Part shown: positions 1 to 12,370 of the stretch, piece by piece | Numbering within the stretch: position 1 is the first letter of the stretch | Layout: every line of letters begins with the position of its first letter | From: Limnephilus marmoratus | Lineage: Eukaryota; Arthropoda; Insecta; Trichoptera; Limnephilidae | Length of the DNA: 64,000 nt | NCBI GenBank assembly: GCA_917880885.1 | Contig: OU862912.1 | Coordinates: 50,579,117 to 50,643,116 of the forward strand | Direction of reading: 5' to 3' | Notes under the pieces: model-generated | Databases searched by the model: none | Told to the model about the DNA's origin: nothing | Seen by the model: the letters and a program-made list of their open reading frames with translations, nothing else | Program-made: the position numbers and the translations under genes

Positions 1-1735
1 CCCACTATTTGATTTGGAAATTTGCCTAGTCCGTTTTAAAATCTGTATAGGTACTCTTCATTGAACTCCCTTTTAAATTCGTGTTCTTGCGAAAAAATTA
101 TTTTCTATTAATTGTATAATTTTGTCCTTCCCGAAATGAGTTTTATTAAACTCATTGGGAGTAATGTATCATAAATGACATGTAATAATTTTGTAATATA
201 TTATCACTAATAACAAAAATAAAAATAAATTTGTCGGGAGGTCAAAATATTACCGCTTTGCAATACAATCCAAATAAATAAAAATTTCTGAACGGATCCG
301 AAAACTGAAAACGGTTTGAAAGATGATAAAACACGCTTTAAAATTTTATAGTCCTAAATATGTAAATATTTATATAATTTTTGAAATATAAAAATATCGA
401 ATGCAAACATCATAAGAAAGTTAAAAATTGCTCACCTTAGGTTTTTTCAGTACTGTTCATAGCAACTTTTGCAATTTTCAAGTTTTTCAATGCGGTAAAT
501 AATATGTGTACATTTTTTTTATTTCCACTATTTGTTCGGTTCTACCAATCTATGAATGTATTATCTGTAAAATAAATGGTAAAATACAAATGTTATGTGT
601 GTTTTATTTAGCTGATATGAGCTATAAATACCTAGGTAAAATCATGAAAATGAAAAAATATAAAGCTTTGGCGATGTCCAGGTTTTGTGAATATATTTTT
701 TTTTATTATTTTAGAGGTAATTGATAATATATGGAGCATCTTTCCCAACGATGCCGATTTCGAAATTCTCAAAAAAAATATTTCACTCCATGCTACTGCA
801 CACCTATCTTCGGTTACCTTCGGCACATCTCGTAAACGAGACCATGTGACCCGAAGTGCCCGTAGACAACTAAAGCAATGTGAGAACTAATCATATGTAG
901 ACTAATTATGATACATTTCACCTATAAACAATTTTTTGTGATATCATGATTCATTTTTGGGAATTGTTTCAAGAGTTTTGTGACTCAATAACGATTTACC
1001 GGATTTACCAGATTTTTTTAATCAAAATCACGCCTATGTTGCTTGTTTTCTAACAAAATTATTATTATGTTCGAATACATCACATTAACGAATATAATGT
1101 TACCAGTTGAACAGCATTGAAATGAACCTAGAACATGGTTTTGTGTTGATTAAAAACGAATGCCAATGACTCAGATTGTAAGGCATCCTTTTGTGTTTAT
1201 TCTGCTTATAATAAATTAATTAAATTCAAATAAGGAACAAATTCGCGCGCTATTGTTAAGGTAAATAAATCACAATATTATTAGTCATCAAGGTGAGAAT
1301 ATTTTGAAAACATAATACGGTACCTACTTCGTATAGCGATTTTATTATTACCGTGACGATTCACGATTACGCTACCGTGACGGCATAAAAAAGGCAATAA
1401 ACATACGTTCCTCATCACAATAATGCTGCAGCTCTTTCGAAAAATGAGATACACGATGTAAGTAGATTTGTTTCCTCCAAAGGAAAAAAAGCACCTAATC
1501 ATTTTTTTTGCATCTCTGTCTGATGTCTCCGTAGACCCCTACAATACTTCTAGCCGTGACGATAATTTTGAAAGTATGGAATACCAAGATAATATTGAAG
1601 TGAGAGTGAATTCCAAAAATTAAAAACGTCAAATGTCGATGCGCTGATGGTTTTGCTTTTGTTCTTAAACATATACTGCTGCAGCTCTTTCTTACACACT
1701 AAATAACAACAGCCGAAAATGAGACAAAACGGTGC
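1..1735. other. AT-rich non-coding stretch
   Basis: I see no convincing exon, RNA gene or complete element here. The short open frames lack coding composition and splice context. The N-terminal half of the Patched-like gene beginning at 3335 must lie upstream, but I found no exon encoding the missing part of its sterol-sensing domain in this stretch. Confidence 0.5.
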
Positions 1736-1741
1736 ACTTTT

Positions 1742-1795
1742 TCCGACCCCCCCCCCCCCCTTTCGAGCCTCACGTGATTAATGGACGACCCCTAA
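1742..1795 (-). repeat. MITE end with C-run and ACGTGA-type terminus
   Basis: A run of about 14 C is followed by CTCACGTGATTAATGGACGA and CCCCTAA. The same design (G/C run plus CATTAATTACGTGAG-like terminus) is seen at both ends of the element at 47380-47885. Only one end is recognisable here, so this is a partial copy or a solo end. Confidence 0.45.
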
Positions 1796-2309
1796 GCTAT
1801 AGTGTATGTTTCTGATTTTGTTCAATAAAACAAGTTTTTTAGAGTTTCCCACATGTTCTGGAAAACTCTAGAAAACTTGATTTGTTGAAAACAAGCACAG
1901 ACAAACAATAGAACTTTCCGTGTGGGGAAACCGGGCGGCGTTTTGTCCATACAAACGTATTCCACAATTTCTCTCTGGATTTTGTCACTCTGCAAATATT
2001 TTTAATATAATATATAGGGTGTCCCGTGGCAGATTTCGAAGTTTAAATACAAATATTTTTGTAAAACCGTTGCACGGGTAAGAGGGAAGGGGGTATGGTT
2101 CTGCGCGGCATTCGTTCGGATTGTTTAATCATGATGTCGCTGTGGACTAATGAGCTTCGCGCTATTCGAATACCGTTGCCGATTTTGATTTTGAGACGAT
2201 TTTGTACGCGGTTCAATATTCGTCGTTTTAAGTGTCAACAAGCAAAACTGCCGCTATTGGGCACCAAAAGGACAAAATAGCGTGTGACACGCAGAGACAA
2301 AGTTCCTCT

Positions 2310-2500
2310 GCGCTAAATGCCCACCACCCTGCACTCTCTGTGAAACTTAGTCTCGGCGTGGCAACCGTTCGCGATAGATCTTCCGTTCGCCGCACCCGCC
2401 AGGTGTGAATTACGCTATGTAATTTATTTGCAAGATCGCGCGTAAAATCGTTCCTCGCGACCGCAGCACCTTGGAGAACTTATTTTACAGAGCCATATAA
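2310..2500. mobile_element. mariner-derived deletion remnant
   Basis: This block matches the left inner part of the mariner at 14150-15072 (around 14270-14385) joined directly to that element's right end (around 15010-15060). Shared words include CGTTCGCGAT, CGCCGCACCCGCCAG and GCAGCACCTTG. It is therefore an internally deleted copy of the same family and encodes nothing. Confidence 0.6.
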
Positions 2501-3334
2501 ATACCGCAACAAAATGTAAAATATCAACTTTCACACAGTGCTTTTTGCAGTTCTTCTTTTTTGATACATTTATTTCTCGTTCTGTAAACACTGAAAATAT
2601 ATTCTGATAGAGATGATACCTAAAGGTACCTACTAAACTGATCTCTTCAGAAAAAGTACAAAAATAGTTTCGTTTATTTATACACGTAAAATGTATCGTG
2701 CTATTTTGAATAATTTATTTGGGATTCAAATTTATTTATGAGGTCATGGTGTGAATATAAGTTTGTAGGCATCTATCATGGTAATAAGAATTATTGTTAT
2801 TTATTCTTACCCGGGAAATACTGAATAACCTAAGTAGGTGTAAAAAAAAACAATATGCATTTTCCCTTTACTTGCCGAAAATTATCAATTTATAAAAATA
2901 TTTTTTTCAAATCCATGTTGTGGTAAAATATCTACTTACATGATAGTACACAATGATCTCTGCTACCTACCAATAATAAATTTTACAATATTACAATTTT
3001 TATTTTGTATTTCAAATAAATTATATTTTTTTATTTCTTGCAGAAAAGAAATATCTCAATTTTCACAGAAGCAAGCAAGTTAAGTTACATAAGTGATTTT
3101 TCACGGGAATGGGAATGAGAATATGAATTTCGGCTATGCGTCTATCTGTAACACTGGAGTTCAATCAACTATAGAACTGAGATTTGCTTTGAATTTAAGT
3201 GTCATATATTTTAATTGCCTGTGATTTTCCAAGGTTCGTGGAAAATGTACGTTTTCGTAGAAAACGTACATTTATTCTAGTTTACTTATGTATAACTTTT
3301 AGTGAAATAATGAAATTACTTTTTGATGCTTCAG
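2501..3334. other. non-coding, intron upstream of the first visible Patched-like exon
   Basis: AT-rich sequence ending in the acceptor at 3333-3334. I see no exon or complete repeat in it. Confidence 0.5.
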
Positions 3335-6300
3335 GTATAGGAATCGACGACACCTTCGTGATGCTGGCAGCCTGGAGAAGAACCTCGGTGAAGTTGTCAG
3401 TCCCCGAGCGCATGGGGCACACCTTGTCTGACGCTGCTGTCTCCATCACCATCACCTCCGTCACTGACATGATCTCCTTCTGGATAGGGGTCATCAGCCC
3501 CTTCCCCTCTGTCAGAATCTTCTGCTCGTACTCCAGTAAGTTCCAATAATATTTGACTGAGCGTAACAAAGTCCCTTTTTAGTTTGACCGTTTAGCATTT
3601 CGTTTGCCAGTAAATTTGTTTACATGTTCCTTTTCCGGCTCAAGATGGTGGTAGTTTTAATGGTTCGGCAAAGATTCTATTTTCAAAAATTGTAAAATCA
3701 AAATGTTAAAATAAAATTCTACAATCACCTCATAAATAATATAGTACCGATTACCTACTCCAGGGGTTCCCAAACTTTTCCAAATCGTGACACACTTTGA
3801 TAATTTGAATTTTCTCACGGTACCCTAGTCACACATATAAAAGAAACTAATACAACTCGTATTTAAAATGAACAAGTACATTTATTAGTAGGAAAACATA
3901 GGTGAAAATACAAAGAAAATGCAAATATAATTACAAAAACCTTCCACATACTGTTGAGGTGTGTGTTTAGTGCGACAGGTGATCCTGCACAATTTTTCGA
4001 ATCGGGGAATAAGGCTTGATACAGCTACTCTCATTTCTTTTTCCATATTTATTTTCAAGCGATACTTGCTCTTTATAACAGCAACCGCTGAAAATCCAGC
4101 TTCGCACAGATATGAAGTCGCAAAGAAATGAGGACCCTTACAACTTTTGCGAATCGGATGCTCATTTTCGACTGATACCCAAAACTCCGTCAAATCTGAA
4201 CAAGCGTATTTTGTTTTTAGGCTGTTGTCGCTCGAGAAGTCAATTAGATTTTCTTCTTTTTGCGTAGTAAAATCTTGTGGAGCTTGAGCACGGAATGGAT
4301 CTTGGATCCACACAAACTTCAGTTAACTGTGATAGGTGATCTGTGAAAACTCCATTATGGGCCTTGTACTGTTGCGATATTGGAAAGCAATCTTTGCCTC
4401 CATTATCACTCATTTTTTTTCTCCACAGTTGTAGTGTTTTCCTGAATGATGAAATCTTCTCTACAAGCTTAGCCGGCCACGCGGGTGATTTTCCATTCGG
4501 TAAAATGTTTGTATTCATGTAGATTTTGAATTTTAGTAAAGACATATGGGCGCCTCGTAGCACCCCTGATCTCTCTCCTACTTTGGGAACCTCTGGCTTA
4601 AAGTGTCTTGTTTGAGTTTGTTGCGCGTTAAAATAATAACACAAAAAAAAAATTATTTAATCTCTTTCTCTCCAATTTTCCTCATTGGATTCAAATAACG
4701 AAGCTCAAAACCACTAACCACAGTTGGTACTGTTCTCCCTGTTTTTTTTTAATAATTTCCATCAGGCCATGTCATCTTTGGGGATTCTGTGTGAAGGTTA
4801 TTTGTGGGGAAAGGAAAGAGTAAATCATTCCACGACCGAGCTATCAAATTCAACAATGAGTTGTAGAAACAATGTGATAAATGTCAATGTACAAATGTTG
4901 GGTGCGGATTTGGTGTGTTGAAGGGATCAATGATACTAGTTTCTCGGAGCATCTCCCATTGAAGTACGAGTAGAACAAGAATAAATTGTGTTTCCACAGA
5001 CCAAAGAATGAACTTTACTATGTGGAGTTTACCTCTATGACTTTATTATTTTCAGGTTTGGCTGTTTGCTTCACATTCATATGGCATTTGACATTCTTTG
5101 CATCCTGCATGGCCATCGCGGGATACTGCGAACAGAAGAATCTTCATTCTATACTTTGTGTTAAAGTTCTTCCCGTGTCTAGGGCTATCAAAGGTAATAA
5201 ATTGACTAAGTATTACAATCAGTTACATATTATTATTTTGCGACAAAAGGCCAATAACAACATTTTACTATATTAAGATTACTTTTATGGTACATAATAT
5301 TATAACCAACTTCTAAATCACAGGAGTTAGTCAATAGTGTAAAATGTTTTAGGTATAATGTGCAGAAAAAATAGACAACTCACAGAAGATTAGTAGGTAC
5401 CTAACTATATTAACAGTTTTAAGGGAATAACCAGACAAAACCGGAAATACGTCATTTTTAAATCAAATTTTAGACGTATTGACTCTTTTCCACAAAAAAT
5501 TATAAATTGATTTCAAAACACTGTTCTTTTATCTAGTAAACATACATGTTTTAAATTACGAAAAAATATCTTTATTTTTAGTACAATAAGGTTTTACCGT
5601 AGGTCGTTGGCAGATTTGTTAAATTTTCAAAGAAAATTTTGTATGATACAACCCTTTGTTTCTATTATCTGTGGATACAACCCACATTTCAAATCATATA
5701 ATCATGCGGAATTATAAATTAATTATAAAAAATATTTACGGTCTTACAAATTAATATATTTCAGATTTTTCGCACATTTATTTTGCTTAGACATTATTGA
5801 AAAATTATAAATACTTACGATCAAAAAATAATTATAAAAAGTATATAATACTTATATTTTTTACATCACGTGTTTGAGCATATTTGTTGCCAACTCGAAG
5901 CACTAATGTTCGAAGCCATTTTCATTTGAACGCGGGAGCGATGAGACGTGTCCGCGGCGCTCTTCTAAGCAATATTAGCCGAAATCGTAAGGGAACGTAC
6001 CCATACTACGTGACCAACTTTTTGCAATTTTTAACCCCCCCCCCCCCCCCCCTCCCCCCCGGTGACCAAAAACCTAAGCCCGCCACCGCTCATTTGTACC
6101 AAGCGTGACATTTTGAAGACCCCCCCCCCCTAAACGTGTCACGTAGTATGGGTACGTTCCCTAACTGGAAGGCAGAGCGCAATCGCTCTTAATATAGTTA
6201 GGTAGTTACTGTTTTAATCTCAACCATTTTAAAGCGCTAACCCTGAATGTTTACATTTCATAAAGGAATTTATGTGACAAAAGTTTCTCTAGTCTTGCTT

Positions 6301-9300
6301 CATCCGGTTTCCTATTGTTGTTTTTTTTATTAAACATCAGTGACAGATCGGCGCTTTGAAGCGTTTAGCAAACTCTAGGTGCGTTGATAGATCGGTATTC
6401 AATTTCTTCATGTGAGGAGGGGTCTTCTCAAAACAAACAAAATGGTTTTTAATCATCAAGTCAGTCCATAGCTGCACATAGTAGAAATTCTGATCCACTT
6501 CAGCGCATTCAAATGACTTTGTGTTGTAGTTTGTTTATGTGTGTCTGAGCTACATGACCCCAAATAGGTGCCTATGTGAAGCCCGGCCTAGTGGTCCTCT
6601 TGAAAAGAAGTCGTTTATTGTCTGATGACAATCGACTTTTTCTACCTAGCATCGAGTAGAGTGCCGCTATAGTTTTATTTGCTGATTTGATTTCTGATTT
6701 TCAGAGGAAAAGTCATGGTTCTACCGCACAATGTGCACGGGGGGGATAGATCCGGCGGACCCAGACAACCCCATCGATAACAAGGAGCACATGGTTATGG
6801 CCTTCTTCCGGGACAGCGTAGCCGGCCTGCTAAACAAGGGCTGGGTCAAGTTCATTGTGGTCATCGTGTTCGCCATGTACCTAGCGGGAGCTGGTTACGG
6901 GGTCACCAACATCAAGGAGGGGCTCGAGAGGAGGAAGCTCTCCAGAGCCGACTCTTACTCCGTGGTGTTCTTCGATATGGAAGATTATTACTTCAGGGAA
7001 TTTCCATACAGAATACAGGTAACAAATAACGGTTCCATGTGAAAACAGAACATTGAAGAAAATTAACAAACCTGACCTAACCTCAACCAAACAAACCTAA
7101 ACTAGATATGATTGGAAATTTCACGGCCAAAGTATTACCATGGTTGATTTTTGGGGTATTATGCTGTGTTGCGCTTTCTCCTCCTTTAGCCAATGTTTCA
7201 GACAGCCTTACAGTGTTCATCATTAGACATCTGCCCTGATGATGATCACTGTAAGGCTGTCCGAAACATTGGCTAAAGGAGAAGGAAGCGTAACACGGCA
7301 TAATAAACCAAAAATTAATCACGATAAAAGTTAAAAAAATTATTATATATCATTTCCAAAGGTCAAAATGAAAATTATTTTCTGAGCTGAAAACTATTGC
7401 ATTTAATCTAGAAGTTTCACACAGAAAAGGCTAAGAAATTTAGTGAGCTCACCGTTGGAGTATTTTTTGCTACTTCAGCACACAGATTTTTCAGCTTTGT
7501 ACAGGATATGTGACAATTAATTACAAATAAAATGTTTTTGTGAGAAATTAAATTTTTTTTTTTTAAACATCCTCTTACCTTACTTGTTTTCTAGGTGATC
7601 GTCAGTGGAGCATACAATTATTCTGATCCGATAGTGCAAGGACAAATGGAAGACCTAACACAGAAATTAGAAAACGTTTCTTACATATCATCGCCATTGT
7701 ACACTGAATCTTGGTTACGCTCCTTTGTCAGTTACATATCAAGAAACAATGAAGAATATAACCTCACTCTAAATGATGAACAGTCATTCTTGAAGACATT
7801 GAAAGCGGTAAGTTGTTTAATAATAATAAAATGAACTATTTAATAATATCGACGCTGGAAAGAATAAATGCCTAAAGTGCCATCCACCTGGAAAATCCAC
7901 CTTACGGCCTACGCCACTCTTCCTTTCCAGCTGTGTGATGCTTTAGCCATTTATCCTTTCCAGTGTCGATATGTATTACGTAATCCCTAATGTTTGAATC
8001 ACATCTATTATTTTCACTAATAAAAAATCGTTTTATCCAGATATGGCTCTACCCGTCCAATCCATTCTCATTGGACGTAAAATTCAACGAGGATGAAACT
8101 CAGATAGTAGCATCTCGGTTCTTGATTCAAGCCGTCAATGTGAGCGATACAAATCATGAAAAGGACATGGTGAAAATACTGAGAAAAGTTTGTGAAGAAT
8201 CTCCACTGAATGTTAGCGTTTTCCATCCATACTTCGTGTTCTTTGACCAAGTAAGAATTAATGACACTTATATATGTATCTGCTAATGTATACCATTCAT
8301 GATATATAATAAAAGATAATGTAGGTATTAAATATTAATCTTGTGTATTTGTTTTCAGTTTGAACTTGTCCGCCCAGTCTCCATACAGAACATGGTGATA
8401 GGTGCCATCATCATGATGGTGATCTCCTTCATATTTATCCCCAACTTCCTGTGCTCCTTGTGGGTGGCTTTCAGCATCATCTCCATCGAGGCCGGAGTGG
8501 TTGGATACATGGCCCTCTGGGATGTCAATCTGGACTCCATCTCCATGATTAACCTGATTATGTGCATCGGATTCTCTGTAGACTTTACAGCCCATATCTG
8601 CTACGCCTACATGTCCTCTAAAGCCAGCACTCCTGATGGAAAAGTGAGAGAGTGTCTTTATTCTCTGGGTCTACCTATAGTTCAAGGAGCATCCAGTACC
8701 ATACTCGGAGTTGTGGCCCTTATTCTCGCCGACAGTTACATATTCTTGGTGTTCTTTAAAATGGTGTTCATGGTTATATTCTTCGGAGCCATGCACGGTC
8801 TCTTTTTATTACCAGTGTTGCTTTCACTATTTGGACCAGGCTCGTGCACTGCTATTAAAGATGAAGAAGAAATTAAGATGTCCAAAGTGGAAAAAGCTTT
8901 CCCTCATCCATATTGTATCCCGCATCCTCAGTTAATGTTGAACGAGAGTATGTATAACGGAAAGCCATTCAAAGGAGCACCGTTCAAAGGTTACGGAGAG
9001 GAAAAAGATCTAGGAATAGGAACATCCGGTGAAGATTCGAGCGAGAGTAGTTCCAGCCAATCGCAACGTCGCCGGGCCGCAGAGGATGAAAGCACGCGGA
9101 GGCGTTACGAAGAAGGCTGGAGGAAGTCCCATCACCAGTTGCCTTCGCAAAGTCAATTTGTCCCGCAGATGTTGGACCTGTACGGATATGACGCGGAGCG
9201 CTCCTGGCACCACCAGCGCCAGGAAGGCAACAGGAGAGCTGCGTACGACGATGCCAAGAGGAACCCTTACGAGGACAGAGACAGAGGCTGGAAGAGCGAG

Positions 9301-9453
9301 GAGAGGTCGAGGAACGGGCACAAGATGCCGCCCACCGAGAGACCGATACGCTCGCACTCCACGCACGCCCTGCAGCCCCAAAGGGCCCCCCAGCGCTCCA
9401 CCTCTCATCATAACCTCCAACACAAATACGTTGCGGAAATGAGATTCCCTTGA
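3335..9453 (+). CDS. Patched domain-containing protein (PTCHD3-like), 3' six exons
   Basis: Exons 3335-3535, 5056-5193, 6705-7018, 7595-7807, 8041-8250 and 8359-9453 (stop TGA). All introns are GT-AG and phases agree, giving about 723 codons. Patched-family proteins are 12-helix RND-type membrane transporters with a sterol-sensing domain. Visible: GIGIDDTFVMLAAW at the start (RND helix 4 acidic motif inside the sterol-sensing domain), a helix pair after it, an extracellular loop (exons 3-5) with N-glycosylation sites, then helices 8-12 in the last exon with GFSVDFTAH, the second RND acidic motif. The final ~200 residues are a polar Arg/Ser/His-rich cytoplasmic tail. Family members are about 1,000 residues, so roughly 300 N-terminal residues lie outside the window or in unseen exons. 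Introns are packed with transposon relics. Substrate unknown; sterol or lipid transport is inferred from the family. Confidence 0.9.
3761..4595 (-). mobile_element. hAT (Buster/ZBED5-like) deletion derivative with transposase C-terminus
   Basis: The left end CAGGGGTTCCCAAACTTT and the inverted right end (read on minus CAGAGGTTCCCAAAGT) are hAT-type termini. Between them the minus strand encodes broken pieces of a transposase of the kind domesticated as ZBED5/FAM200: FATSYLCEAGFSAV, VIKSKYR and SLIPRFEKLC, the hAT C-terminal dimerisation region. The frame shifts near 4240-4313 and the N-terminal BED finger and catalytic core are absent. No matching 8-bp target duplication is visible. It lies in the first visible intron of the Patched-like gene. 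Confidence 0.75.
4745..4830 (-). repeat. Fragment of the abundant ~450-bp unclassified repeat (copy H)
   Basis: AATAATTTCCATCAGGCC, ATGTCATCTTTGGGGATTC and CTGTGTGAAGG match the hairpin-bearing 3' end of the family described at 43378-43712. Only this end is present. Confidence 0.6.
5400..5870 (+). repeat. Unclassified interspersed repeat, second copy inverted at 46780-47300
   Basis: Words such as GACCTACGGTAAAACCTTAT (read on the opposite strand), CATATAATCATGC and the CAATAATGTCTA context recur in inverse orientation around 46900-47290. No coding capacity or clear termini. It sits in a Patched-like intron. Confidence 0.55.
5991..6161. mobile_element. MITE, PIF/Harbinger-type TAA target duplication (copy 1)
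   Basis: Perfect terminal inverted repeat GGGAACGTACCCATACTACG, flanked on both sides by TAA (5988-5990 and 6162-6164). The interior carries two C-runs and GTGACATTTTGAAGAC. Two more copies lie at 39559-39752 and 43175-43345. No ORF. TAA duplication suggests mobilisation by a PIF/Harbinger transposase; this is inference. Confidence 0.85.
7139..7324. repeat. Fold-back repeat in Patched-like intron
   Basis: TAGCCAATGTTTCAGACAGC and its near-perfect inverse flank a short loop. The arms extend outward through TGCTGTGTTGCGC/GCGTAACACGGCA to GATTTTTGG/CCAAAAATTAATC. Arms are about 75-80 bp, so the RNA would form a long hairpin. Confidence 0.8.
7849..7969. mobile_element. Tc1/mariner-type MITE (copy 1)
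   Basis: Inverted ends TCGACGCTGGAAAG and CTTTCCAGTGTCGA, flanked by TA on both sides, which is the Tc1/mariner target. A longer relative with the same ends lies at 29376-29600. Confidence 0.7.
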
Positions 9454-9904
9454 GACTGAAAGACAATTTTAATGAGTGACATTAAAGTGTTGTTACGTGG
9501 AGCTCGTGCAGTCTCCGATTATTTACTTATTAGAACATTTTTGTTATTTTTAATGCCCTGATATCTTATGGTGCGACAAATTGCTCACTCAATAACAAAT
9601 TACAATGACAAATTAGTGTAAATACATAGTTCCGTGTTTTATAAAATTATAGATAGGTAGGATTTTAAATTGTTTAGGAATATTTATCATTTTATTAAAA
9701 TATGTTATGGTATAATTTACCAAACATGGCTCAAGTAATAAAAAAACATTGATATAATATAAATTTCAACAAAATGTGCCTTAGTTTTAAAACAAACATT
9801 CAGAATCTCCAAATCCGTTTATAAAATCTATTCATTTGTAGTAATGTCCTAGTAGTTTCTATGTGAGTTAATAGTTAATATGACAACACATTAATTTCAA
9901 TAAA
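9454..9904 (+). other. 3' UTR of the Patched-like gene with AATAAA signals
   Basis: AT-rich sequence after the stop with two canonical poly(A) signals, AATAAA at 9737-9742 and at 9899-9904. Either could end the transcript. Confidence 0.55.
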
Positions 9905-10155
9905 AAATCTTGTATTACCATTATTACCTTTATTTGAAATCACAAATATAAAATATATCTGTGATTTACTGATTAATAAAAATGTGATCACAACAATAAG
10001 TTAGATAGGCTATTTTTGTAGAAGTCATGTAAATAATATAATATCTTAAGAAACACGCTCTATTTTAATATGGGGAGGTGGGTAATGACTAATGAATAAT
10101 GAGTTTATTAAACTGTGTCCAACAGCAACACTGCAAACCGCCAATCAAAAATATA

Positions 10156-10872
10156 TCTATAATATAAAAATGAATCGCTGAATGTGTTGGTAGCGCAAAT
10201 CTCGAGAGCAGCTGAACGGATTTCGCTATTTCTTTTTTTAGAATATTCCTTGAAGTACGAGGATGGTTCTTACGGAGAGAAAAATTAAGAAAATTGCGCA
10301 GAAATTTAGATAATTTCAGAAAACATTGCACGTTTGACAGTTCGCGTGTTTGAGAATGACATTTTGCAATTTGCCTGATGATTGTTCTATCAGGATTCTA
10401 TTTTTGAAAATCTTTAAAATTTTGTTAAAGTAGGTACTCCCCTAATAGTTTGAATCGGTTCAAGAATTTTAGATATTTTAAATAGGTACCTATCTTAGGT
10501 ACCAAATTTAATATACATGAAAAATGGAAATTTGAATAAAAATTATAAAGGTGGCACACGGGCTGTTTAAAAACTGAATGAACTGGGGTTGAATATATGG
10601 AACGCGGGACGAGGGAGCAGGAAAGGGAAGAGGGAAGGCGGGGAAGGTGGAAGGGGAACGCGGGAGGGGAAGGGGACGTGTGAGGGGGGAGGGGAACTCG
10701 CGAGGGGGGTTCGCGGGACGGGGGAAGGGGAGGAGTGGAGTGGGGAGAGGGAAGGTGGAGGTGACGGAGTGGGAAGAAGGGGAGGCGGAAGGGGAACGGG
10801 GCGAATGGGAAAGGACACTCATGGAGAAACAATTTCTTTATTGGCATAGCAACGCATGCCGGGACCAGCTAG
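10156..10872 (+). mobile_element. Non-autonomous Helitron-like element with purine-rich core
   Basis: Starts TCTATAATATAAAAATGAAT and ends CGGGACCAGCTAG before a T, matching Helitron rules (5' TC, 3' CTAG, A|T target). Positions 10589-10812 are an almost pure G/A tract, which explains the proline-rich open frames on the opposite strand. No Rep/helicase is encoded. Confidence 0.65.
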
Positions 10873-11279
10873 TATGTAATAAAATTATCCAATTATGTAA
10901 TGTAATAGCAAATAATTAATAAAATTCTTTTCATAAGAACAAAATAATAATTTATCAAATAATGTACTATTCTTAGAAGTAGGTACTTAAAAAATCAATT
11001 CGCCATAAAATATACATCCTTATTCATTTTGATTAATTCTTATTTTTGTTAAATTAATATAAAATCATTTGTAAATAATCATTTCATTCTAATATTAAGA
11101 ATTATTTTTCTAACTTACAATGAGCATTGTTTAGAAATCATTAAATATTTACCTATTATTTGTGTAAAATGGTGAATAATTTTATTTTTTAATTTCCATG
11201 ATAATTTAAGTAGTGATTAAAACATGAAATAGTAAGCTAGATAATATGTATGTCTATATATATATTTTAATGGACTCCT
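10873..11279. other. AT-rich intergenic stretch
   Basis: No gene or recognisable element seen. Confidence 0.5.
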
Positions 11280-11850
11280 CACAAGAGCGCCCCTGTCTAT
11301 ACAGGGGAACCATGTCACCACCCTGTTGGGCAGCGTTGTGATGCGGGTTAAGGTGGCGGCTGTGGGACGGGATTATATGAAGGAGGCAAAACAGATACCG
11401 GTGACTTGTTCCACATACGAGCCGACTGACTTACATAAAAACATGTTGTAGAAACGATCAATTCACATGAAACCAATATCAACTGTGAGCAGGTGTACCG
11501 CTCATATCCGTTGAGTTTCATGCACGTGCACCGGAGCACCGGCGATCAGTGCTGTTAGCTCCTTAGAGCAGGCTCCATTAAAACACCTGTAGAACAGGCT
11601 CAGTATGCCTACATTGCGTCTGTGCATTAGAGATGGCGATGTTAATAATGGATTGTCAATCAACGACGAACCGCCCTCCTTTGCACAGAATCGAGTAAAA
11701 TTTGTCAAGTATTTTAGGTCTCCAGCCCAGAGGTGGCTCCCAAATTTAATTGTTGGGCGTACTTGAGATTTGTATAGGGTTAGCAGCTGGTCACGATTGA
11801 AGACGCCCAGTTTCTTGGAAGCCAGATTTACTCGGGCTTCTATGGATATT
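11280..11850 (-). pseudogene. Relic of a LINE reverse-transcriptase C-terminus (jockey/R1 type)
   Basis: The minus strand gives EARVNLASKKLGVFNRDQLL, then LYKSQVRP, then RRNVGILSLFYRCFNGACS and KELTALI, the usual tail of jockey-type pol proteins. Several in-frame stops follow (for example after the conserved HVHETQRI), so it is dead. The catalytic RT core is absent. Confidence 0.7.
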
Positions 11851-11959
11851 AAAAATTTTATGAAAATTTACAATTTATTTTGTATTTGTAAAAGTCATAA
11901 ATGCCACAATGTTTAATTAATGCAACAATATACTTTTAAATTATAGAATATAAAACATA

Positions 11960-12370
11960 ACATGACGTGTGTTTATTTTGTAAAACTTGAAAATCAAACA
12001 AATCAGCAATTTTATTAAAGTTGAAACATTTGGGAAGGATTGTTTCAAAGAATTTGAACAATTCATCAAATTTCAAAGTAAATTTACAAGTTCAATTCAA
12101 TTTCTGGAATGATGTATTTTGGTTATGTGAAACAACTGGCTTATGATGATATTATAACAGAACTTGAATAAAATCTTTACCAAACCTGAAAATTAACTTT
12201 GAAATTTGACAAATCATTCACAATTTTATGAAAGTTTTTAAATTTCAAGTTCTGTTATTATTTCAGTTTTGAGAAGCAACTGGCCCATACTGATATAATA
12301 ACAGAACTTGAAAATTAACTTTGAAATTGATCAAATTCTGTGAAACAAACCTTGCTTTAAAATTAAATCT
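11960..12370. repeat. Degenerate relatives of the TTCACAGAATTTGAAC-ended MITE
   Basis: Multiple partial copies of AACTTTGAAATTTGA, AAGTTCTGTTATTATTTC and CAAATTCTGTGAAACAAACC in both orientations. The same words form the ends of the element at 18775-19476. This looks like nested or rearranged copies. Confidence 0.55.

Noticed and set aside
3199..3334. Coding sequence upstream of the first Patched-like exon (open frame from 3199)
   Set aside because: The acceptor at 3333-3334 and the family start at GIGIDD show the upstream part is intron.
8984..9466. Overlapping ORFs in other frames of the last Patched-like exon
   Set aside because: GC-rich shadow frames; the sense frame continues the conserved protein.
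10425..10919. Proline-rich and Gly/Arg-rich ORFs in several frames
   Set aside because: All arise from the G/A-rich tract inside a Helitron-like element; no start context, domain or splice support.
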